A program made the translations under genes and the position numbers. Positions 8,753-17,445 of a stretch of 64,000 nucleotides of DNA are shown here, piece after piece (position 1 is the first letter of the stretch; each line of letters opens with the position of its first letter). Source of the DNA: Gluconobacter vitians (GTDB lineage Bacteria; Pseudomonadota; Alphaproteobacteria; Acetobacterales; Acetobacteraceae); contig NZ_JABCQG010000006.1 in the NCBI RefSeq assembly GCF_015244565.1, forward strand, positions 1 to 64,000, written 5' to 3'. The notes beneath the pieces were generated by a model. It was not told where the DNA came from and made no database searches. It saw nothing but the letters and a program-made list of their open reading frames with translations.

Positions 8753-10068
8753 GCCGCCCCTCCGTAAGACTGCGACAGCCGCGTACTGCGACGCCCCGAT
8801 GTCGCCGGCGCATCCGCTTCTCCCGTCAGATCATAGGCGTCGGGCGGAACCACCGAGATCCGCGTCTCTTCCAGATTTCCCTGCGCCACCCATGTCACAG
8901 CGCCGATCAGCATGTCGCCATCAATGCCGTTGTACAGATCCCGCACCGGTACGAGCTGATTGGCGCGCCACAGTTCATGCGCGGCATTCAGAACCCCGGG
9001 CACCGTGTAGACATAGGCCGTGGCATGCGCCCGGGCGGTCCGCATGCGCCACAGCGCCTGATCCTGCAGCGTCCAGGGATCGGAGCCTTGCCGTGGTGGC
9101 GTCGCGGTCCGTTTCATCCTGCGGCTTCCAGCGCGATACGCCGATCCGGCCGGTGCATCCTGGGCTGTTCCCTGTGCCGTGCTGTCGAGGGCAGGATTGG
9201 CACTGTCCTGTGCCGCCACAGATCCGCCCGACTGCGATTTCGCCAGGTGAACGATCGGCCGGTAGCGATGCACATCCGGGTCCACGCAATGACCGTACTT
9301 GCAGGATGCTCCCAGTTCCTTCTTTGACAGACCACCAGGAGGCGAGAATGCAGAGGGGGCTGAAGACGCATTCAAGGCCCCCTTAGTGCCCCTTGAGAGG
9401 CTGTTGAACTGCCCCTTGACCCAGGTGTCGGAATGACGCTGCGACACCCGCGCTTCCATGCGCCGCACATTCCCGCCCGGCCAGACAAGCCGGTCCTGCG
9501 CCCGCGTCTGTCCCGCTTTCGTCAGGATCAGACCCGAAATACCGTCCGAAGTCACCAGAACGCCACGTTGACGTGACAGCCGCTCGATCGCGCCCAGCAC
9601 GGTATCGGAAGGCTCCAGCGCCACAAGCGTGAAAGGCGCGCCTGTCTCGATCTGACGATCAATGGAAATCCCGAAAGGCTGGGTCAGGTGGCCCACCACC
9701 GTCTCCAGAAGGATTTTCCGATACTCGGCCGGCCCGGTGGGATTGGCGGCACAATCCACCAGATCGCCCGTGACATCCCGCCCCGAAGCCACCGTCCGGA
9801 GCGACCGCTCATCCGCCGTGACGTTCAGGGCCTCGACATACCCCCGGAGCACCACCACGGAAGCAATCTCGATCTCGATGCGGTCATGAACCCGGACAGT
9901 CGGAGAAAAACTGTCACCGTCAGGGACGCTCTCCACAAATTCCAGCCGAAAGACGCCGGAGATTTCTCCAAGATCCACCCCAGCTTCGCAGGACGTCCAG
10001 TTATGAATGATGTGCCCGTTGATCCGGACAATCCAGCGCCGCCCGTGAACCGTGACTGACTGGCTCAT
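8749..10068 (-). CDS. Baseplate hub protein (Mu gp44 / gpP)
   Basis: A 439-residue protein of the phage P/gp44 hub family. The start (WIVRINGHIIHNWTSCEA) and the segments DLVDCAAN and PFGISIDRQIETG are typical. The region 250-330 (SKSQSGGSVAAQDSANP and following) is low-complexity and longer than I expect for Mu gp44, so it may be a flexible insertion. It overlaps the N-like gene by four bases. Confidence 0.88.
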   Translation of the reverse strand: MSQSVTVHGRRWIVRINGHIIHNWTSCEAGVDLGEISGVFRLEFVESVPDGDSFSPTVRVHDRIEIEIASVVVLRGYVEALNVTADERSLRTVASGRDVTGDLVDCAANPTGPAEYRKILLETVVGHLTQPFGISIDRQIETGAPFTLVALEPSDTVLGAIERLSRQRGVLVTSDGISGLILTKAGQTRAQDRLVWPGGNVRRMEARVSQRHSDTWVKGQFNSLSRGTKGALNASSAPSAFSPPGGLSKKELGASCKYGHCVDPDVHRYRPIVHLAKSQSGGSVAAQDSANPALDSTAQGTAQDAPAGSAYRAGSRRMKRTATPPRQGSDPWTLQDQALWRMRTARAHATAYVYTVPGVLNAAHELWRANQLVPVRDLYNGIDGDMLIGAVTWVAQGNLEETRISVVPPDAYDLTGEADAPATSGRRSTRLSQSYGGAA

Positions 10069-11471
10069 GTCGACTGCTCCAGAACCTGAATGTCTCCTGG
10101 ACCTACAAGCGCCGGATGACCGATCGCATTCCGGCTGATCAGGTCGTCGAAAATGCCCTGCACCTGCGAAACATCATCCCCCGCCACCGCATAGGCCAGC
10201 GCCCATCCGGAAACGGTTGCGGCCACCGGAACCGCCACCACCCGGGGCAGCCGTCCGACCTGCGAGGAACAGTCTGCTACCAGAGCCATGCGGGCCGACT
10301 GGACGCTGCCCCACAGCCCCGACAGCGAAACTGACGATCCGGCGGACGCCGCATTTTCCAGATCTGTCTTCAGGGCATCAATGGCCGCGATGAGCTGATC
10401 CCGTGCTGCCACGGCATCCGCGCCGCTCACGAACTCCAGACCGCCCCACGCCCCCAGCATCTGCGAGACGATCAGCGCCCGCGCCGCCACGCCAAGCGTC
10501 AGAGCCTCGGCCGGGACGGTGGACGTATTCGACAGCGTGTCCGCAACCGCGCCGATCTGCACCGCCGCTGACAACAGCAGCGCCATGACGGTGGTGGCAT
10601 CGACGATCTCGGCCGCATCGCCCGTGATCTGCTGTGCCGGAGCGACGACCGAGAGGGACGGATCCGTGATTGCGGTCACAGCCGCAGCCGGCACAGCCGC
10701 CAGCGCCGCCGTCACAGCATCAGCATAGGCCGTATCTCCATTGCTGCTCGGCACGCTGACGCCTGCGGCCAGAACGGCCCGGGCCTGTAAGACTCCGGTC
10801 TGAAGGGGCTGCGGCGCGCTGGCTGTCAGGGCGTCCCACACGCCGGACGCCTGCGACAGAAACGATCCCACAACCCCGGAAAGCGCCAGAGGAATGGCGA
10901 GCGGAGCCAGAACAGCCTGGACCGTCAACGTCACATCGTCGACAATCGCGTCCGCCTGTTCCAGCAGATTGGTCAGCGTGTCAGTGATCCTCTGGAGCAG
11001 ACCGCCAGTCGCAGAGGGCTCGGGATCCCGAACCAGCGTGACCTGAAACTGCGCAATTCGCAGCCGTGTCGCCGAGAACTGGATCTCGCCCGGCTCCAGA
11101 ACACGAACCTTCAGTCGCCCCCACCACGGATGCACCAGCGTCTGCCGCCCGGCCTTGAGCAGAACCTTACGCATGCGGTCCGCCCGCAGGACATAATCGT
11201 CACCCGCCAGATATCCCGTGATCCGGATCGGCTGATCGATCGTGCCGAAGTCCTGGAATTTCTGATCCTCGACCGGCCGGTTCGGGAACAGGAACCGTGA
11301 CACGCGCCGCCCCGCCGCCTCACGGCTGTCGATGATGTCGAACGTGACACCCCCGAGTGCCGCCGTCCCCAGAAGCCGGGACAGTTCACCCGACACCAGA
11401 TTGCCCCCGGCCGCACCCGACAGCACATTGGCAAAAGACCCAAGCCCCAGAGTGCTGAGAGTTCCACTCAT
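10065..11471 (-). CDS. Mu gpN-like tail protein (DNA-circularisation N-domain)
   Basis: A 468-residue protein. The N-terminal 130 residues carry the family pattern (GVTFDIIDSREAAGRRVSRF, FGTIDQPIRITGYL, KAGRQTLVHPWWG). Despite the family name, in Mu this is a baseplate or tail-tip component. The C-terminal two-thirds is Ala-rich and helical with little recognisable sequence. It follows the tape measure gene with no gap and overlaps the hub gene. Confidence 0.88.
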   Translation of the reverse strand: MSGTLSTLGLGSFANVLSGAAGGNLVSGELSRLLGTAALGGVTFDIIDSREAAGRRVSRFLFPNRPVEDQKFQDFGTIDQPIRITGYLAGDDYVLRADRMRKVLLKAGRQTLVHPWWGRLKVRVLEPGEIQFSATRLRIAQFQVTLVRDPEPSATGGLLQRITDTLTNLLEQADAIVDDVTLTVQAVLAPLAIPLALSGVVGSFLSQASGVWDALTASAPQPLQTGVLQARAVLAAGVSVPSSNGDTAYADAVTAALAAVPAAAVTAITDPSLSVVAPAQQITGDAAEIVDATTVMALLLSAAVQIGAVADTLSNTSTVPAEALTLGVAARALIVSQMLGAWGGLEFVSGADAVAARDQLIAAIDALKTDLENAASAGSSVSLSGLWGSVQSARMALVADCSSQVGRLPRVVAVPVAATVSGWALAYAVAGDDVSQVQGIFDDLISRNAIGHPALVGPGDIQVLEQST

Positions 11472-11472
11472 G

Positions 11473-13578
11473 TCAGGGCCTGTTCATCATGCGGCCGCCT
11501 GACGGCAGCACCGTTGCGTGGATCGCCGGATGCGGAGACGCCGTGACATGCAGCCCCGGAGCGTGGGTGATATCGACCTTCAGGGGAGGATGGCTTCCGC
11601 CCGGATTCCATCCTGGTCCAGTCGTCGGCACGACCAGCGGCCCCGACATCGAGGACGAGCCCGGGAAATGGGGGAACATGTGTGTAAACGCACCTGACAC
11701 CATGCCTGAAACCCGGTCGCCCCAGCCTGATATCCAGTGCTCGAACGAGACGAACATTCCTTTGATGTGGTCCCAGTTGTGATAGATCGCGTATCCGGCC
11801 GCCGCCATGCCAGCCACAAAGATTCCGACTTCGAACGTCGCCGCCAGTCCGGCGACGCCGATCCCCTCGAAGGCTGTCGTGATGATCGCGCTACCCGCTT
11901 TCATCGGACCAGCCGCAGCTCCCAAAACTCCCACTCCTGTTCCAAGAGCCAGCGCACCAGCCGTCACCGTCAGAAATGCAGTGTCGACGCCAGGGGCTTT
12001 CTTGTCGAGTTCGTCCCATGCATCCAGCAGGTGATGGAACCCAGTGGTCAGAACGTCCATCGTTGGAACGAATCCGGTCCCGATATGACGTCCAGTCTGG
12101 GTCAGACTATCCTCGAACGCGTTGAGCTGCGTCAGCTGTGAATTGGAGCGCGCCGTATCATAATCATCCTTGATCATGGCTGGGCTAGTCCCACGGATTT
12201 CGTCTCGATAGCTCCTGTAACTCAGAATATTTCCAGAGAGAGCGCGCGCAAACCCCTGATCCTGCTGGTTCGCAAACAAGGATGTCACTACCCTCAAGCG
12301 CTTCTCCGGGTCGTGGATGGCTGCAATTTCGTCAATGAAATGTTCAAGTGGATCTCGACCAGCCTTAACATCCGTGACGATCTGATGAACTGAATCGACA
12401 TGGAGAACTTTCCCCATGCGCTGAATGCCATGTTGAGATGTCAGCGTTTGCATGAAATTCGTCAGATCGGCTGTCGCAGATCCTGCCTGACCAACAGACT
12501 TGCGCGCCACTGCAAGCATTGCACCAAGATCTGCAACATCGCGAAGCCCGTGCATTCCCAACCCCCCTGCATGGGCTGCCACTTCTGGGAAAAGTGGAGC
12601 GAGCTCTGACATATCGAGTGCAGAAATCTTTCCGACCCGCGCCAAATCAGCCAGTCCTTGCGGCAGCTCGGAACTGTTGATTCCCAGGCTGTGTTCAAGA
12701 GAAAATGCAGTGCGTCCCACAGGGTCTGGCCGAGCATTATAGGCAGTTGAAATTTCTGCAATTGTCGGCAAAAACGCCCGCAGTCGCTGTTCTGAGTAAC
12801 CTTCCATGCTCAGGAAAGAACTGCTTTCCATCAGCTCACTGGAATTCTGACCATAAGCTCGCGCCATTCGATCAATGTCGCGCTCCCACTCCTGAGCAAA
12901 TGTATAGTCAGCCGTACCATGTTTCCCGAGCGTGATGCCGATATGTGTGGCGTTGTTCTGGTAATCAGCCGACGCGTGGATGGGTTCGATAAACATCAAC
13001 CCTGTTCCAGCAGCTCCCATCAACTGCATGCCGGAGTGCTCGGCCGCATGGCCGAATTCATGAACAGAGCCCCAGACCCTGCGCCCATACCCCGGACGTT
13101 CCTCGCTTTCGCCTGGCGGCGCATCTCCGGGGAAACGCGGCGCACCGAAACCCGGTGTCCGGGATGCCCGGTCGATCGCGGCGCTCGTACGCTCGGCCGC
13201 CTCGGTCACGGCGTTCAGCCCGATCACGGCCGCATCGCTGCCAGTTCCGGTCCGTGCCAGGGCCGCGTCAAGCACACCTGCGCCCTCGGCCGCCATCTCC
13301 ATGGCGCTGCCAGCTTCGGTGGCCGCCGTGGCTGCAACTTCCAACCCTTCGCCCAGCACCGTGGCGGCAGACGTGGCCTGTTCCAGCGTTTCAGAAAGAG
13401 CAGTGGTCTGTTCCACACAGCGCGGAACGGGCTCCCAGACCTCATCAAAGGCCGGGTTATGCGCCAGTTTGTCCAGGAACGAATTTAGCCGGTCGAGACC
13501 CTGCTCGATCTTCTCGACCGGGCCGGACATCTGATCGACCAGCGTCAGTTCAAACTGTGCCGTCAGACTGCCCGACAT
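11473..13578 (-). CDS. Tail tape measure protein (Mu gp42-like)
   Basis: A 701-residue protein, the longest of the tail core genes. Residues 1-140 are a helical coiled-coil region (DQMSGPVEKIEQGLDRLNSF). The conserved TMP core follows around 165-420. Hydrophobic segments near 535-600 (GALALGTGVGVLGAAAG and GIFVAGMAAAGYAIYHNW) fit membrane-inserting parts used during DNA ejection, and the C-terminus is Pro/His rich. The length should set the tail length. Its start overlaps the probable frameshifted end of the chaperone gene, as is usual. Confidence 0.93.
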   Translation of the reverse strand: MSGSLTAQFELTLVDQMSGPVEKIEQGLDRLNSFLDKLAHNPAFDEVWEPVPRCVEQTTALSETLEQATSAATVLGEGLEVAATAATEAGSAMEMAAEGAGVLDAALARTGTGSDAAVIGLNAVTEAAERTSAAIDRASRTPGFGAPRFPGDAPPGESEERPGYGRRVWGSVHEFGHAAEHSGMQLMGAAGTGLMFIEPIHASADYQNNATHIGITLGKHGTADYTFAQEWERDIDRMARAYGQNSSELMESSSFLSMEGYSEQRLRAFLPTIAEISTAYNARPDPVGRTAFSLEHSLGINSSELPQGLADLARVGKISALDMSELAPLFPEVAAHAGGLGMHGLRDVADLGAMLAVARKSVGQAGSATADLTNFMQTLTSQHGIQRMGKVLHVDSVHQIVTDVKAGRDPLEHFIDEIAAIHDPEKRLRVVTSLFANQQDQGFARALSGNILSYRSYRDEIRGTSPAMIKDDYDTARSNSQLTQLNAFEDSLTQTGRHIGTGFVPTMDVLTTGFHHLLDAWDELDKKAPGVDTAFLTVTAGALALGTGVGVLGAAAGPMKAGSAIITTAFEGIGVAGLAATFEVGIFVAGMAAAGYAIYHNWDHIKGMFVSFEHWISGWGDRVSGMVSGAFTHMFPHFPGSSSMSGPLVVPTTGPGWNPGGSHPPLKVDITHAPGLHVTASPHPAIHATVLPSGGRMMNRP

Positions 13579-13764
13579 GATCCGCCTCTTGCTTCAACTT
13601 CGCCCGGACTTCCTGTGAATACTGATGGCCGGACGCGCACCAGAACATCAGTTCACCCAGCCGCAATGCCCGAAGGTCAGAGCGGCCGAAGTGCAGATTA
13701 TTGGCAATCCCGACTAAACTGACGTTCCAGTCTGGGGGCCATCGCTGATAAAAACTTCGATGAT
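13550..13764 (-). CDS. Probable -1 frameshift extension of the tail chaperone
   Basis: The frame one base back from the gp41-like gene is open across its 3' end and continues past the stop at 13714 to a stop at 13550-13552, inside the tape measure start. It encodes DWNVSLVGIANNLHFGRSDL and then LRLGELMFWC, which resembles the frameshift-dependent C-terminal part of Mu/P2-type chaperones. There is no good start codon or ribosome site, so production by ribosome slippage is likely. Homopolymer runs (ttttt and ccccc) near 13741-13760 are slip candidates but none is a textbook heptamer. Coordinates of the slip are approximate. Confidence 0.55.
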
Positions 13765-14106
13765 GAGGACCGCCTTTTTGTAATCGCGCGCCGTCATACT
13801 GCGCAGAAGGTTCTCCCCCGCCGGACCACGACGTCCGGTGGATGCGCAGAGCAGAAACAGGGTTTTCGTGCCGGGCGTCCGATACTCGGTGCTGTCGATC
13901 AGATCTCCCGCGGTCAGTTCCTGAAAGACCAGCTCCGGAATATCGACCTTCCGCGTGCTCCCTCCGGAAGTCTCGGAAAAGGATACGGGCCGCCCCAGAA
14001 CCATCAGAACGGAACCGTCATCCTGCCAGGAGCAGCCAGACGGCAGCTCCGGGCGGCCATCAGCGACAGGCGGAAGCTCAGTGGAAAGAGACATTTTGCG
14101 GGTCAT
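13714..14106 (-). CDS. Tail assembly chaperone (Mu gp41-like)
   Basis: A 130-residue protein between tail tube and tape measure, where the tail assembly chaperone is always found. It includes VDIPELVFQELTAGDLIDS and TARDYKKAVLIIEVFISD, the pattern of the E-like/gp41 family. The first four bases overlap the tube gene. A longer product by -1 frameshifting is likely (see the next feature upstream in coordinates). It is expected to coat the tape measure protein before tube polymerisation. Confidence 0.8.
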   Translation of the reverse strand: MTRKMSLSTELPPVADGRPELPSGCSWQDDGSVLMVLGRPVSFSETSGGSTRKVDIPELVFQELTAGDLIDSTEYRTPGTKTLFLLCASTGRRGPAGENLLRSMTARDYKKAVLIIEVFISDGPQTGTSV

Positions 14107-14462
14107 GCGGAAATCTTCTGATAGGTGCTGAGGGACCAGGTGACGGGCGCCTGACCGTTGTCCTGGACATCGGGGAAGGAACGCACATAGGCGTCCGGGA
14201 AGACGTAGGTGGTTCCGAGATCCGTCTGGATCTGAAGCTCGCCTTCACCGAGGGCCGGATCGAACGTGCTTTCGTCGTCCTCATTCGTGATCATGACCGT
14301 TGCCTGACACATCCCCTGCTGCCAGGCCTGGGAACGCAACGTGCGGTCCGTCGCGTTCTGGTCATTGTTCTGCATGCCCGGCAGACGCCATCTGACGCCC
14401 TTCTGAACGTCATATTTCTTGCCGCGCCAGTAGAGTTTGGCAATGCCGAGTGTTGAAGCCAT
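14103..14462 (-). CDS. Tail tube protein (Mu gp40 / gpM)
   Basis: A 119-residue protein beginning ASTLGIAKLYWRGKKYDV. It has the size and position of Mu gpM, directly after the sheath gene, and includes LGEGELQIQTDLGTTYVFPDAYV, a beta-rich segment expected in tube subunits. Close spacing with the sheath (3 bp) and overlap with the chaperone place it in the tail operon. Confidence 0.88.
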   Translation of the reverse strand: MASTLGIAKLYWRGKKYDVQKGVRWRLPGMQNNDQNATDRTLRSQAWQQGMCQATVMITNEDDESTFDPALGEGELQIQTDLGTTYVFPDAYVRSFPDVQDNGQAPVTWSLSTYQKISA

Positions 14463-14465
14463 GAT

Positions 14466-15965
14466 TTACACCTGTACCTGAAGGATATTGGCCATCACGA
14501 TCAGGGAGCCCATGGGCATGATCGGCAGCGTTGCGTTGACGCGGTTGCGGTTGGATGCATCCCGCTCGAACACGGCCTGCGGTCCCAGCGTCGCAACATC
14601 ATCGATCCAGCCTTGAGCCTGATACAGCAGAGACTGCGCGATCCATGAGGCCTTCAGCGTCCGGAGGGTCGCCACTCCGGGAGCATTTTCCAACGAGGAC
14701 CCTTCGTCCGCGATCTTGGCGTTGTAGTAGGTGGCCTCGAAATAGGCGTCCCACTCGTATCGCACCCGCGCTCCGATCGCCGGGATCATGACATCCCACG
14801 GACCGGTCGCGACCTGTGACTGCGGGTCCATCTGACGGGTCGTAATCACGCGCTCGAACGACATCGTTCCGTCGCGGTTGATCTGCAATGTCGTGCAGCC
14901 CGCTTTCAGCAGGACGTTGCGCTGGGTCGGACTGAACTGGTCGGCCGGATCCGGAGCAAGTCCCGCCAATCCATTCAGCGGAAGCCCGCGCAGCTGACGT
15001 GCCGGATCGTTGTTCAGTGACTGCGCGCCCTGTGCGGCTGCGATGGCCGCCGCATTCCACGTCGACCATCGTGGCGCTGTCTCTCCGATCAGGACGAGAT
15101 CCTCGCTCGTAGAGAAGGCCTGCGTCAGATTGAGGATCTGTCCCTGCGTGCCACGGAACGCGGCCCAGATGCGCAGGTCCTGCGCAACCATGGCGTTCTT
15201 GCGCGTCTTCGCTTCCTGAACGGCCGCGCCAAGATTGGCCTGATCGTTCAGCTGGAGGACCATGTCCGTGTACCAGGTTCCACCCAGTGCCTGGAGTGCT
15301 GGCGTGATATCAGGGGAACCCGCACCGTTATTGTTCCAGGTGATCGCCACAGAGATCCCGGGAACCTGATCCGACGACGCGGATGAAATGCGCACGTCGA
15401 AATCATTGGTGAATGCGCCTTTCTCCCAGCTTTGCACCGTAACGGTTACACCATCGGTACCCAGCGTGGCGGAAAGGCCGGTTGCGGCTTTCAGGTCAGT
15501 CGTGGCGACATTGGCGGATGCAGTATTGCAGGCCGCGACAAAAGCGTTGGCGACCTGCGATGCCGTCATTCCGGACGTCACTGCATATGAGATGCGTCGG
15601 CCGCCCAGCACCGCTGCGCCTGTTGCTCCCGACGTGGCAGCACCGGAGAATTTCAGCGTGACGGTAGCGGCGACAGCTCCGGTCACCGGTGCCACACCCA
15701 CAGCATCAACCGCAAGCGTCGGTACTTCCTTGGAAAACGCGCGCAAAGCCTGTGCCATGGCCGAACCAACACCGAAGAGCTGTACGGCCTGCGTGGGCGT
15801 CACATCTGTATAAACGGTGTTTGGCGTGGCTGCTCCACCACTGATCTGCCCCACAATCACACAGCGCAGCGGCATTCCTGCCAGCGTTCCCTGTGCCGGG
15901 ACATCCTGAATTTCAGTGTAGGAACCCGGAACCTGCCAGTCCCCTGGGATTTGCTGGAAATCCAT
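14466..15965 (-). CDS. Tail sheath protein (Mu gp39 / gpL)
   Basis: A 499-residue contractile sheath subunit. The N-terminus (FQQIPGDWQVPGSYTEI) and the segments GGTWYTDMVLQLNDQANL and TTLQINRDGTMSFERVITT are characteristic. Start at ATG 15965, which overlaps the gp38 stop (TGATG), is preferred to a GTG one codon earlier. The presence of sheath shows a myovirus morphology. Confidence 0.93.
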   Translation of the reverse strand: MDFQQIPGDWQVPGSYTEIQDVPAQGTLAGMPLRCVIVGQISGGAATPNTVYTDVTPTQAVQLFGVGSAMAQALRAFSKEVPTLAVDAVGVAPVTGAVAATVTLKFSGAATSGATGAAVLGGRRISYAVTSGMTASQVANAFVAACNTASANVATTDLKAATGLSATLGTDGVTVTVQSWEKGAFTNDFDVRISSASSDQVPGISVAITWNNNGAGSPDITPALQALGGTWYTDMVLQLNDQANLGAAVQEAKTRKNAMVAQDLRIWAAFRGTQGQILNLTQAFSTSEDLVLIGETAPRWSTWNAAAIAAAQGAQSLNNDPARQLRGLPLNGLAGLAPDPADQFSPTQRNVLLKAGCTTLQINRDGTMSFERVITTRQMDPQSQVATGPWDVMIPAIGARVRYEWDAYFEATYYNAKIADEGSSLENAPGVATLRTLKASWIAQSLLYQAQGWIDDVATLGPQAVFERDASNRNRVNATLPIMPMGSLIVMANILQVQV

Positions 15966-16177
15966 CACTTCTTCTCCGCAGGAGTGTCGGTCACCGGCTG
16001 GACGACTGCCGGAACGGCAGGTGTCACAGCCTGATCGACCGAAACGATATCGCCGTCCCTCAGCGCACGCGCCCAGTACGGATCGGCCGGATTGACCTTG
16101 AATTTCTCAGGGACAAGCTGTCCTGAAGGCGTCACGACACGACGCCCCTGCGCTGGTGCGACCAGAATTGCCGTCAC
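15965..16177 (-). CDS. Mu gp38-like protein (DUF2635)
   Basis: A 70-residue protein with the short DUF2635 pattern (GRRVVTPSGQLVPEKFKVNPADPYW is the core, read in two parts: GRRVVTPSG and NPADPYWARAL). It always sits before the sheath gene in Mu-like phages; role unknown. ATGA overlap with gp37, TGATG overlap with the sheath gene. Confidence 0.88.
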   Translation of the reverse strand: MTAILVAPAQGRRVVTPSGQLVPEKFKVNPADPYWARALRDGDIVSVDQAVTPAVPAVVQPVTDTPAEKK

Positions 16178-16755
16178 AACGTTTCTCCAGAAGAGCTGTC
16201 CACCATGGTGCTGGACAGCGATGTGAGTGTATCGAGCTGCTCCAGAAGTTCCGGGCTGTCGAACGCGATATCCGGCACCGTGATCTGAAGCTGCACCGAA
16301 GCAACGCCGTTCGGGATCCAGTCCTGGTCTCCGGCTGCGGCCAGTTGCTGAACACGGCAGGATCCAACGCCGTCGACCCGGAAAGCATGGAGCCCCATAC
16401 CCGCCAGCGCCCCCAGTCCCAGCACACCCGGAAGCGTCCCGTCACCGAAATACGCCTTCCGTCCTGCCTGCTGCCTTGTCAGCAGGATCAGCGCGAACTG
16501 GGCATCCCCCCGGAAGCTGGCTCCGGCACGTTCCGACGGACGACACCCCATCCATCCGAGCCCGACCATCGGCATACGCCCGGTCAGGTTCTCCCAGTCC
16601 CGTGCGGATGCCCGGGGCGGGATCACGACATGCGTATAAACTTTGGGGTCAAACAGTTCCTTCAGCCGCTTGTCGATCGCATTGAACAACACGGCCAGAG
16701 GACCGCCCGAGATCAGGGCGTCAGGATACTGATTGTCAGACAGTGACCTCACCAC
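16174..16755 (-). CDS. Mu gp37-like protein (DUF1834)
   Basis: A 193-residue protein of the gp37/DUF1834 family, which lies between gp36 and gp38 and is thought to act at the head-tail junction. Recognised by position and by ALISGGPLAVLFNAIDKRLKE-type N-terminal helix, FALILLTRQQAGRK and the C-terminal DWIPNGVASVQLQITVPD segment. Overlaps both neighbours. Confidence 0.8.
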   Translation of the reverse strand: MVRSLSDNQYPDALISGGPLAVLFNAIDKRLKELFDPKVYTHVVIPPRASARDWENLTGRMPMVGLGWMGCRPSERAGASFRGDAQFALILLTRQQAGRKAYFGDGTLPGVLGLGALAGMGLHAFRVDGVGSCRVQQLAAAGDQDWIPNGVASVQLQITVPDIAFDSPELLEQLDTLTSLSSTMVDSSSGETL

Positions 16756-17171
16756 AGCGCGCCTCCGCCCTGCATGGGTCTGCGTTTCTGGATGCGAGAC
16801 CAGGACGACGATTCATTCGCCGCCGTCTGTCCATCCAGCGTGACGGTGCCTTTGGCGATCAGCGTCAGCCATGCCAGCGCATCCTTCTGATCAAGGCGCA
16901 TCTGCTCGGTCGGTTGGGAAGCACCGCTCTGGGCCAGATCGAACCGCGCGATCTTGCAGCAGGCATTGACGACACTGGCCGGAGCGTCCTGAAGCGGTAC
17001 GGCGAAGCGCCGGTTCAGGAAGCTGTCGATCAGCGCCGAGGCATCCGTCAGCGCCTGACTGACGCGTGCCTGATCAATGGACTCCCCGGGCATGCCCTCG
17101 GGTGTCGTGTTGTTGATCAGCTCACGCTCCCCGAAGCGCTGGATCAGGTCACTGACGGATGCGTAGGCCAT
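16749..17171 (-). CDS. Mu gp36-like protein (DUF1320)
   Basis: A 140-residue protein with the DUF1320 start MAYASVSDLIQRFGERELI and the helical core DASALIDSFLNRRFAVPL, then VNACCKIARFDL. This family is a head-completion type protein encoded after the major head gene in Mu. Overlaps gp35 (TGATG) and gp37 (7 bp). Confidence 0.9.
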   Translation of the reverse strand: MAYASVSDLIQRFGERELINNTTPEGMPGESIDQARVSQALTDASALIDSFLNRRFAVPLQDAPASVVNACCKIARFDLAQSGASQPTEQMRLDQKDALAWLTLIAKGTVTLDGQTAANESSSWSRIQKRRPMQGGGALW

Positions 17172-17437
17172 CAGAGAACGCCAAGCACTTCCAGCAGAGG
17201 TTCTGCCTTCAGTCTCCTGACCTGTTCGGAGGTGAACGCCTCCGACGCGTAAACCGCGACGGCCGGATGCTCGATCCCGGCCCGACGCAGGCCGGGCTGC
17301 CGACAGACAATGATGATCTGCCCGGAGACAGCATCTTCGCGTTCGTCATTACCCGAGAAAAACGCGACACGCGGTTCCGGCCCGATATCCTGCTGTTCGG
17401 GAGCTTTTTCGCCTTCGGTGATTTTCTTGGCAGTCAT
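17171..17437 (-). CDS. Mu gp35-like head-region protein
   Basis: An 88-residue protein. Start ATG 17437 (MTAKKITEGEKAPEQQ) is chosen because it lies 8 bp after the major head gene stop; longer reads overlap that gene. The C-terminal half (IIIVCRQPGLRRAGIEHP, then FTSEQVRRLKAEPLL) is the small domain found in FluMu/Mu gp35 proteins. Function unknown. Confidence 0.8.
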   Translation of the reverse strand: MTAKKITEGEKAPEQQDIGPEPRVAFFSGNDEREDAVSGQIIIVCRQPGLRRAGIEHPAVAVYASEAFTSEQVRRLKAEPLLEVLGVL

Positions 17438-17445
17438 ATCCGTCC

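Noticed and set aside
13036-13062. HEFGHAAEH in the tape measure protein resembles an HExxH metalloprotease motif.
   Set aside because: It lies in a helical Ala/Gly-rich stretch that is standard in Mu-like tape measure proteins, with no protease fold around it; probably chance.
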